From: an uncultured Sphingomonas sp.
Lineage (GTDB): Bacteria > Pseudomonadota > Alphaproteobacteria > Sphingomonadales > Sphingomonadaceae
Direction: 5' to 3'
DNA length: 22,551 nt
NCBI GenBank assembly: GCA_946886845.1
Contig: CAMPJH010000004.1
Coordinates: 1-22,551 of the forward strand
Position 1 is the stretch's first letter, and the number at the start of each line of letters is the position of its first letter. The translations under genes were made by a program, and so were the position numbers. The notes under the pieces were generated by a model that was not told the DNA's origin, made no database searches, and saw only the letters and a list, made by a program, of their open reading frames with translations. Shown in pieces: positions 14,413 to 20,233 of this stretch.

Positions 14413-15234
14413 TTACGCCGTCGGCGTTTCCGCGCCGCTGCGGACCGGCTGCCGTGCGCCGCCGCCCGCAGTCGCCGTCGCCGCTCCGGTGGAGCGACCC
14501 GCGGCGGCCGGCTTTGCGTCGCCGAAGCGCGGCTTCACCGCACCGTTCGACATCAGATAGCCGTGCAAGTCGTTGGTGAAGGCCGCGAGGTCCTCCATGA
14601 TCGACTTGTTGCGGCGAATCAGCCAGTTGTAGGCGAGCACGGCCGGAACCGCGACGACCAGGCCGAGCGCGGTCATGATCAGCGCCTCGCCGACCGGGCC
14701 GGCGACGGCGTCGATCGATGCCTGACCGGCGGCGCCGATCTTGATCAGCGCGCGGTAGATGCCGATGACGGTACCGAACAGTCCGATGAACGGAGCGGTC
14801 GAGCCAACCGTCGCGAGGAAGGCAAGGCCTTCGCCGAGCCGGGCGCCGATCTGGCCCTGGCTGCGTGCCAGGCTGTTGGCCATCCAGTCATGCTGGTCGA
14901 TCGGGTCGGTCAGCTTGCCGTGCTGCTCCTGGGCCACCAGGGCGTCATCGACGATCGCACGATAGGCGCTCTTGGCATCGAGCTTGGTCGCGGCTTCGCG
15001 CAGGCTCGGCGAGTTCCAGAAGCTCGACCGGACCTTGCGGCCCTGCGAGATGATCTTCTGCTGCTGCATCAGCTTGGTGAACAGGATGTAGAAGGAGAAA
15101 ACCGACATCATGACCAGGATGATGAACACCGACCAGGCGATGAGGCCGCCCTGCTGAAGAGCAGGCAGCAGGCCGTAGGGATTCTCTCCGGCGGGAGCGG
15201 CAGCCGCGGCTGCGGTGAGTTGGAGAAGTGCCAT
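14413..15234 (-). CDS. exbB: MotA/TolQ/ExbB proton channel protein
   Basis: Proton-channel subunit that energises TonB together with ExbD. The 273-aa product has an Ala-rich N-terminus, membrane segment 1 at about 31-54, a long cytoplasmic stretch, and segments 2 (about 135-158) and 3 (about 185-207). Segment 2 carries LATVGSTAPFIGLFGTVIGIY and segment 3 GEALIMTALGLVVAVPAV, with Glu183 and Thr188 matching the channel residues of E. coli ExbB. The C-terminal 45 residues are a Gly/Ala/Arg low-complexity tail. AGAGGAAAG lies 9 nt before the ATG at 15234. Second gene of the Ton operon, 45 bp after tonB. Confidence 0.95.
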   Translation of the reverse strand: MALLQLTAAAAAAPAGENPYGLLPALQQGGLIAWSVFIILVMMSVFSFYILFTKLMQQQKIISQGRKVRSSFWNSPSLREAATKLDAKSAYRAIVDDALVAQEQHGKLTDPIDQHDWMANSLARSQGQIGARLGEGLAFLATVGSTAPFIGLFGTVIGIYRALIKIGAAGQASIDAVAGPVGEALIMTALGLVVAVPAVLAYNWLIRRNKSIMEDLAAFTNDLHGYLMSNGAVKPRFGDAKPAAAGRSTGAATATAGGGARQPVRSGAETPTA

Positions 15235-15279
15235 ATTCGTCTACTTTCCTCTGATAAACCTCTAAAAAACCATCAGTCG

Positions 15280-15930
15280 TCAGTCGGTCGGAAGGACCCA
15301 GCGAATAGTGCCGGATACCTTGTCGGATACCGGGTTTCCGCTGCTATCGTGCGCGGGAGTGAAGCGCGCGCGGCTCGTCAGGATCCGACAGGTCGCCCGA
15401 TCAAGTGAGTTCGACCCGCTCGAGGACGTAACGCTGCAACCCGTCACACGGCCGTTGGTCCCTACGGTCAGGACGAAGCTCGTCCTTCCCTGGTCGCCGT
15501 TGCGGATCGCATCTTGCGGATAGTCCTCGTTTGAAACGTAAGACGCCAGGTTGGCGCGGGCGCGCGCCGGTTGGACCCTTGCCGGGGGCGGTGGCCGCGG
15601 GGCCGGCGGCGCCACCGTGATTTGCGGCGGCGGAGCGACCGGCACCTGCACGATCGCCGGTGGCGGCGACACGTTGGTCCGGACGATCGGCGGCGGAGTC
15701 ACCATCGGCGGCGGCGTCTGCGGCTGGTCGGGCGGCGGTGGCGGCGGCTCCTCGGGTGGCGGCGGCTCTTCCTCGACGTCGAAGGTCTTGAGATCCTCGG
15801 CCGCCTGCTTGACGATGTTGTATGCAAGACCAGTGACGATCGCATAGCCCAGTGCGAACTGGAGCACGACGACGATGGTAATCGCCAATGTGCGATTGCC
15901 GCTAAGCTCTTTGCGTTGGGCGTAAGACAT
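15280..15930 (-). CDS. tonB: Energy transducer TonB
   Basis: Links the ExbB-ExbD motor to outer-membrane TonB-dependent receptors. From ATG 15930 it is 216 aa: basic start MSYAQRKELSGNR, membrane segment (about 13-36), acidic then proline-rich stretch (VEEEPPPPEEPPPPPP onward, 52-117), a basic linker, and a C-terminal domain (about 127-216) with the YP pair at 137-138 and Cys165/Cys181 likely disulfide-linked. The usual transmembrane His of TonB is absent; in my recollection of sphingomonad homologues it aligns with Gln24. The frame opens to 16035, but that adds non-conserved sequence; CGAGGAGAA lies upstream of 15930 although about 12 nt away. First gene of the operon. Confidence 0.94.
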   Translation of the reverse strand: MSYAQRKELSGNRTLAITIVVVLQFALGYAIVTGLAYNIVKQAAEDLKTFDVEEEPPPPEEPPPPPPDQPQTPPPMVTPPPIVRTNVSPPPAIVQVPVAPPPQITVAPPAPRPPPPARVQPARARANLASYVSNEDYPQDAIRNGDQGRTSFVLTVGTNGRVTGCSVTSSSGSNSLDRATCRILTSRARFTPAHDSSGNPVSDKVSGTIRWVLPTD

Positions 15931-16111
15931 TAACGCACAATTCTCCTCGAGACGCCGTGAACTCCACGGTCGGACCGGGCCTCCCCATTCAGCCCCGTCG
16001 CCAGGATTAGGAAGCTGGTCATGTGTTAAGGTCACATGGCCAGCAAGCGCGCCTCCTTATTGCCGGTTCAAGTGCGGCGCAAGCGCTTTTGTTCCACATG
16101 GCCAACGTCAT
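15931..16111 (-). promoter_or_regulatory. tonB upstream region with inverted and direct repeats
   Basis: This 181-bp gap between folB and tonB should hold the promoter of the Ton operon. CATGTG (16020-16025) and CACATG (16033-16038) form a perfect inverted repeat with a 7-bp spacer. CACATGGCCA occurs twice in the same direction, at 16033-16042 and 16095-16104, 62 bp apart. No Fur box (GATAATGATAATC type) is visible, and no -35/-10 pair stands out. Confidence 0.4.
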
Positions 16112-16531
16112 TCAGCCGTCGGGAGCAGCACCCTTAAAAGATGCGAACTCGACGCCCACACCTTTGGCATCGCCGTAGATGTCGGGCTTCGAAGTCGAAA
16201 CACGCAGCGCTTTGACCCCGCGCATCGCGGCGAGCCGCATGTATACGGCCTCGGCGAGAGTCTCCTGCAAATTGTAGCGCCGCGCAGTCGCCAGCTCGAC
16301 GACCTGGTTACGGACGAAATCATAATCCCAGGCCAGCGCGGGATCGTCGCCGGCCGGCGCGCCGGCCTGTTCGAGCCAGACCACCACCGTGATGAGCAGC
16401 CCTTGGGGCTCGCCGATCTCGAATTCGTGGAAACCGATGTCGGCGAGGACTTCGAGGGAATCGAGCAGGATCCTGACGCTGCGCGGGCGCAGCGTGTCAG
16501 GGACGAGGCCGATGAGCTCTGGCTGATCCAT
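16112..16531 (-). CDS. folB: Dihydroneopterin aldolase
   Basis: Cleaves 7,8-dihydroneopterin to 6-hydroxymethyl-dihydropterin in folate synthesis; relatives act as epimerases on dihydroneopterin or its triphosphate. The 139-aa product has the family layout: LADIGFHEFEIGEPQGL (29-45), WDYDFVRNQV with Tyr70, RRYNLQETLAEAV with Glu90, and VSTSKPDIYGDAKGVGVEF with Lys115 as the probable catalytic Lys. It is somewhat longer than the usual 120 residues because of an N-terminal extension of about 17. The ATG at 16531 overlaps the stop of the upstream reductase gene (TGATG), indicating coupling. Aldolase versus epimerase cannot be settled from sequence. Confidence 0.9.
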   Translation of the reverse strand: MDQPELIGLVPDTLRPRSVRILLDSLEVLADIGFHEFEIGEPQGLLITVVVWLEQAGAPAGDDPALAWDYDFVRNQVVELATARRYNLQETLAEAVYMRLAAMRGVKALRVSTSKPDIYGDAKGVGVEFASFKGAAPDG

Positions 16532-17259
16532 CAAGACTCCAGGAATTGAACGTCGCGGCTCGGCGGGCTGAACCGCTGGCCGGCGTCGATCGTCAGCATT
16601 TCGCCGGTAACGGTCCGGGCGGCAAGCAGATAGTCGATCGCCGCGATGACGTCGGCGGGCGTTACCGGGCGGCCGAGCGGATTGCGGCGATGCATCGCAC
16701 GGAAATTCTCCTCGCTCTGGCCCGGCGATTGCAACATCAGCGCCGGGGCGATTGCGTTGACCCGGATGCCTTTGGAAGCGAGCGCCCTTGCGCCAAGCTC
16801 GGTCACTCCCCGAAGCGCTTGCTTGGAAACGGTGTAGCTGAGGAAGTCCGGGTTGGGCGCGGCGACTTTCGAATCAAGCAGGTTGACGACCAGCGCGTCG
16901 CCGCCGGGATGACGCTCCGCCATTGCCTCCATCAGCAGGATCGGCGCTCGGACGTTGATTTGCATGTGGGCGTCGAACTCGGCGACGCTGAACTCGCCAA
17001 AGCCGTCCCAGGCGAAGCGCGCCGCATTGTTGATCAGCAGGCGCACCGGAGGCAGGCCCGCCGCCGCCGCAAAAATCGCGTCCGCGCAGTCCGGCCTCAC
17101 CAGGTCGGCGGCGACTTTAACCGCGCCTTCCGGCACCTCATCGTCCTCCCGATGCACGTGGGCGACGACCGTCCATCCCCGTTCGAGAAGGGCGGCGGCG
17201 ATCTGCGCGCCGACGCGCTTGCCCGCTCCGGTAACGATCGCGGTTTTGAGCTCCTCCAT
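16531..17259 (-). CDS. folM: Pteridine-reductase-like SDR (FolM/PTR1 type)
   Basis: NADPH-dependent short-chain dehydrogenase, probably reducing dihydrofolate or dihydromonapterin. From ATG 17259 it is 242 aa. The glycine motif is TGAGKRVG (10-17), fitting the TGxxxRxG form of pteridine reductases rather than the classical TGxxxGxG. NNAA follows at 77-80. Asp129 replaces the usual catalytic Ser and lies exactly 13 residues before Tyr142, with Lys146 four further on; this Asp-Tyr-Lys pattern and spacing is that of Leishmania PTR1 (Asp181, Tyr194, Lys198). It is translationally coupled to folB, which supports a pterin substrate. A GTG at 17262 is an alternative start. Confidence 0.85.
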   Translation of the reverse strand: MEELKTAIVTGAGKRVGAQIAAALLERGWTVVAHVHREDDEVPEGAVKVAADLVRPDCADAIFAAAAGLPPVRLLINNAARFAWDGFGEFSVAEFDAHMQINVRAPILLMEAMAERHPGGDALVVNLLDSKVAAPNPDFLSYTVSKQALRGVTELGARALASKGIRVNAIAPALMLQSPGQSEENFRAMHRRNPLGRPVTPADVIAAIDYLLAARTVTGEMLTIDAGQRFSPPSRDVQFLES

Positions 17260-17271
17260 CACCGCCTAGTT

Positions 17272-17301
17272 GTCATTGCCGGCGAAGCGAAGCAATCCAG
17301 G
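17272..17301. repeat. Short dispersed palindromic repeat (REP-like)
   Basis: The 30-bp stretch starting GTCATTGCCGGCGAAGCGAA and ending GCAATCCAGG closely matches a short intergenic element that I know from many proteobacterial genomes (GTCATTGCGAGCGAAGCGAA...GCAATCCAG). ATTGC and GCAAT form its outer stem. Only one copy is in the window. It fills most of the gap between the divergent folM-like gene and the DUF1285 gene. Confidence 0.65.
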
Positions 17302-17305
17302 CGCG

Positions 17306-17875
17306 ATGCCCGAGAGCCAACCGCCGATCGCGCTGAAGGGAGTCAGCCTTGCCGAGCTTCGGAAGCTGATCGACCAACGGCGGCTTCCGCCCGTCGAGAA
17401 ATGGAACCCCGCTCATTGCGGCCACTCAGGAATGCGGATCGCCCGCGACGGCACCTGGTTCCACGACGGAACGCCGATCGAGCGGCCGGCGATGGTCCGC
17501 TTGTTCTCGACGATCCTTCGACGCGAGCCCGATGGCCGCCATGTTCTCGTCACTCCGGTCGAAAAACTCACCATCGATGTCGATTGCACCGCGTTTCGGG
17601 CGGTGGAGATGGAGAGCGAGGGCTTGGGCAAGGACCGCCGGATCGCGCTTGCGCTCGACAGCGGCGACGCGCTGGTCGTCGGCCGCGATCATCCGCTGGC
17701 TATCGTCGAGGGTAGCGAAGGACCTTCGCCGCGGGTCGCGGTGCGCCACGGGCTCGAAGCCGAGCTGTCGCGCCCGATCTATTATGAGCTGGCCGAGATT
17801 GCTCTGAACGAGGGCGGCGACCCGCCCGGCGTGTGGAGTGACGGCTGCTTCTTTCCGCTCGCGAAACGCGCTTGA
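17306..17875 (+). CDS. DUF1285 family protein
   Basis: The 189-aa product carries the DUF1285 pattern: VEKWNPAHCGHSGMRIARDGTWFHDGTPIERPAMVRLFSTILRRE followed by LVTPVEKLTIDVDCTAF and a C-terminal region ending FFPLAKRA. No signal peptide, no enzymatic motif that I can name; function unknown. ATG 17306 is chosen; the frame extends to a TTG at 17270 only by reading through the dispersed repeat. Its TGA overlaps the TTG start of the Nudix gene, and the CCA gene follows, a gene order I know from other alphaproteobacteria, so the three form an operon. Confidence 0.87.
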   Translation: MPESQPPIALKGVSLAELRKLIDQRRLPPVEKWNPAHCGHSGMRIARDGTWFHDGTPIERPAMVRLFSTILRREPDGRHVLVTPVEKLTIDVDCTAFRAVEMESEGLGKDRRIALALDSGDALVVGRDHPLAIVEGSEGPSPRVAVRHGLEAELSRPIYYELAEIALNEGGDPPGVWSDGCFFPLAKRA

Positions 17876-18453
17876 GCCTCGCCGGACGAATCCGCTCGAG
17901 CTTCGCGGCTCCGCCGGCCGAGCCCCCGCTGGAAGGCGATTTGCCGGCGATTCGCGGTCAAGCCACCATCCCTGCGGCGGTCCTGATCGCGATTACCGAC
18001 CGGCCAAAGCCTGGAGTCATCCTGACCGTTCGGCGCGAGCACCTCAGAACCCATGCCGGGCAAATTGCCTTTCCCGGCGGCCGGGTCGATCCGGGTGAAG
18101 ATTCGGTCCACGCGGCCCTTCGCGAGGCGCGGGAGGAGCTTGCGCTCAATCCAGCGTGGGTCGCCGTCGCCGGCTCGCTCGAGGCCTATCGGACGGTCAC
18201 CGGTTTTGTGGTGACCCCCGTGATCGGCATTGTTCCTCCGGACCTGTCGCTGGCCCCGCACGACGAAGAGGTCGCCGATTGGTTCGAGGCGCCGCTTGCG
18301 CACCTTCTCGATCCCGCCAACCGGCGGCTCGAGACGGCGGTTCTCGCCGGGCTCGAGCGGCGCTACTGGCAGATCGAATGGAACGGACGGAAAATCTGGG
18401 GAGCGACCGCGGCGATGATCGTTAACCTGTCGCGGCGCCTGCAATGGAGCTGA
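17872..18453 (+). CDS. Nudix hydrolase, CoA pyrophosphatase (NudL) type
   Basis: Probably hydrolyses CoA or a related diphosphate into 3',5'-ADP-ribose-like and 4'-phosphopantetheine parts. The 193-aa product has LRTHAGQIAFPGG, the UPF0035 signature of the CoA subfamily, running into the Nudix box GRVDPGEDSVHAALREAREEL. The box keeps G-x5-E-x7-RE-x-x-EE, but the late Gly (EExG) is Ala (EELAL). The start is TTG at 17872, overlapping the DUF1285 stop (TTGA); no ATG is found near the N-terminus, and MSLAGRIRSSF is a plausible opening. Ten base pairs overlap the CCA gene. Confidence 0.88.
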   Translation: MSLAGRIRSSFAAPPAEPPLEGDLPAIRGQATIPAAVLIAITDRPKPGVILTVRREHLRTHAGQIAFPGGRVDPGEDSVHAALREAREELALNPAWVAVAGSLEAYRTVTGFVVTPVIGIVPPDLSLAPHDEEVADWFEAPLAHLLDPANRRLETAVLAGLERRYWQIEWNGRKIWGATAAMIVNLSRRLQWS

Positions 18454-19637
18454 AGCTCGACACCAGGAAGTGGCGGCGGCGTAGCGGCATGGCCAAGCTG
18501 CTCGATGCGCTCGGCGCTGACGAGGGGCTGACTCGCTACGTCGGCGGCGCGGTTCGCGACGACTTGCTCGGCCTTCCGGTCAGCGATGTCGACCTGGCGA
18601 CCCGGCTTCGTCCCGACCAGGTCGTCGAACGGCTGCAGGCCGCCGGGATCAAGGCCGTTCCGACCGGCTTCGAACACGGAACGGTGACGGCCGTCAGCGA
18701 CGGTCATCCCTATGAAGTGACGACGTTGCGGCGGGACGTCGAAACCCATGGCCGCCGCGCCACCGTCGTCTTCACCGACGATTGGCAGGCCGATGCTGCG
18801 CGGCGCGACTTCACCATCAATGCGCTGATGGCGGATCCGGCGAGCGGCGAGGTTTTCGACTATTTCGACGGGCTCGCCGATCTCGACCAGCGCCACGTCC
18901 GCTTCATCGGCGACCCGTTCGAGCGGATCGCGGAGGACCATTTGCGGATACTCCGATTCTTCCGATTCCATGCGCGTTTCGGGCGCGGCGAGCCGGACGC
19001 GCCGGCACTGGAGGCCTGCACGGCGCGAGCGAACGACCTGATGGCCTTGTCGCGCGAGCGAATCGCCGATGAACTCCTCAAGCTGCTGGGCGTCGACGAC
19101 CCTTCGCCGACGGTCCAGGTGATGCTCGATCGCGGGATTCTGAAGCCCGTGCTCCCCGAAATTGGTCCTGCCGCCGCCAAGGCGCTTGCCGCGCTTGTTA
19201 GGGCGGAGGCTCAATCCGGGATCGAGCCGGATTCGCTGCGCCGGCTGACCGCACTCCTGCCGCGCGATCCGGAGCTTGCCGCCGCCATCGCCGTCCGGCT
19301 CAAGCTGTCGAACCGGGCAAGGAAACGGGTTGCCTGCGCGGCGGACCCGACGCTTGCCCCTGGGCCTCACGCGATCGCTTATCGATATGGGGTGCCGTGT
19401 GCCGTCGACCGCCTTCTGCTCGCCGGCGAGACCGCACCGGCGAAGGCCGTGTCGGACTGGAAGCCGCCGCGGCTGCCGATCAGCGGCGGCGTCCTGATCA
19501 AGCGCGGACTGACAGAAGGCCCGCTCGTCTCCCGAACCTTGCGGCGGATCGAGAACCGCTGGATAGCCGCCGGATTCCCCGACGGCGCGACATTCGATGC
19601 GATCGTTGCCCATGCGCTTGCCGAAAGCCTCCGTTAA
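18444..19637 (+). CDS. cca: CCA tRNA nucleotidyltransferase, class II
   Basis: Adds or repairs the 3' CCA end of tRNAs. The 397-aa product has YVGGAVRDDLLG (GGxVRD, 34-39) and the metal-binding DVD (48-50) of the nucleotidyltransferase domain, then RRDFTINAL (120-128) and the RNA/nucleotide-binding region with FEDLHILRF-like EDHLRILRFFRFHARF. The C-terminal half is less conserved, as usual for alphaproteobacterial members. A class II poly(A) polymerase cannot be excluded by eye. The ATG lies inside the last codons of the Nudix gene (10-bp overlap), so the two are coupled. An in-frame ATG at 18489 is a possible shorter start. Confidence 0.92.
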   Translation: MELKLDTRKWRRRSGMAKLLDALGADEGLTRYVGGAVRDDLLGLPVSDVDLATRLRPDQVVERLQAAGIKAVPTGFEHGTVTAVSDGHPYEVTTLRRDVETHGRRATVVFTDDWQADAARRDFTINALMADPASGEVFDYFDGLADLDQRHVRFIGDPFERIAEDHLRILRFFRFHARFGRGEPDAPALEACTARANDLMALSRERIADELLKLLGVDDPSPTVQVMLDRGILKPVLPEIGPAAAKALAALVRAEAQSGIEPDSLRRLTALLPRDPELAAAIAVRLKLSNRARKRVACAADPTLAPGPHAIAYRYGVPCAVDRLLLAGETAPAKAVSDWKPPRLPISGGVLIKRGLTEGPLVSRTLRRIENRWIAAGFPDGATFDAIVAHALAESLR

Positions 19638-19679
19638 CCCCGTTTCAATACCGCCCGGTTAGTCCCGACGATGGTTAAT

Positions 19680-19700
19680 CGCGTGGTGACGATCCACGCG
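19680..19700 (+). other. Stem-loop in the leader of the DUF4402 gene
   Basis: CGCGTGG (19680-19686) and CCACGCG (19694-19700) form a perfect 7-bp stem with a 7-nt loop. It ends 5 nt before the GGAGA Shine-Dalgarno at 19706-19710, so folding could affect ribosome access. Upstream, TTAA-N7-TCAA at 19634-19648 is one base off the CtrA consensus TTAA-N7-TTAA, but it lies partly in the cca 3' end. Confidence 0.4.
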
Positions 19701-19717
19701 GAAGCGGAGACGGGTTG

Positions 19718-20227
19718 GTGGGGCTTCGGGTTGCGAGGATTGCCAGAGTCTGGGTCGCGCTTGCGGCCACGCTCGCCGCGCCTGCGAACGCGGCGACGAT
19801 CACTGCCCAGGTCAAGGCCAAGGTCGTCAAGCCGCTGACATTGACGTCGATCCAGAATTTCGACCTCGGCACGCTCATTCTCGGCCCGGGAAGCTGGTCA
19901 GGAGCGGTGGTCGGCCTGTCACGCACCGGCACCCTGACCTGTCCCGCCAACCTAACCTGCACCGGCGCCACGCAAGTGGCGATCTATAATGTCCGCGGCA
20001 GCAGCCAGCAGACCGCAACGGTCGCCGCGCCGAATGTGACTATGGTGAATCAATCCGATCCGACCAAGACGCTGACCCTGGTGGTCGACAAACCGAACAG
20101 TGTCGCAATCCCCAACTCTGGCGCGCCGGGTGTGAACTTTCCCCTCGGCGGGTCGATTTCAGTGAGCTCTACCACCGTCGGCGGCGTCTATGTCGGCACC
20201 TTCAACGTCAGCGTCGATTATCAGTAG
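19718..20227 (+). CDS. DUF4402 domain-containing secreted protein
   Basis: The 169-aa product has a signal peptide (RVARIARVWVALAATLAAPANA, cleavage after about residue 25) and a beta-rich mature domain fitting DUF4402: AKVVKPLTLTSIQNFDLGTLILGPG near the start, Cys pair TCPANLTC in the middle, GGVYVGTFNVSVDYQ at the end. Members are exported and often occur near fimbrial or biofilm genes; no usher or chaperone gene is here, so its role is unknown. GTG 19718 is preferred over TTG 19715 because GGAGA at 19706-19710 is 7 nt away. It is convergent with the EAL gene, 6 bp apart. Confidence 0.85.
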   Translation: MGLRVARIARVWVALAATLAAPANAATITAQVKAKVVKPLTLTSIQNFDLGTLILGPGSWSGAVVGLSRTGTLTCPANLTCTGATQVAIYNVRGSSQQTATVAAPNVTMVNQSDPTKTLTLVVDKPNSVAIPNSGAPGVNFPLGGSISVSSTTVGGVYVGTFNVSVDYQ

Positions 20228-20233
20228 TTCGAT

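Noticed and set aside
18363..19613. A 416-codon open frame on minus antisense to cca
   Set aside because: cca has GGxVRD, DxD and RRDFTINAL on plus; the antisense frame is explained by codon bias.
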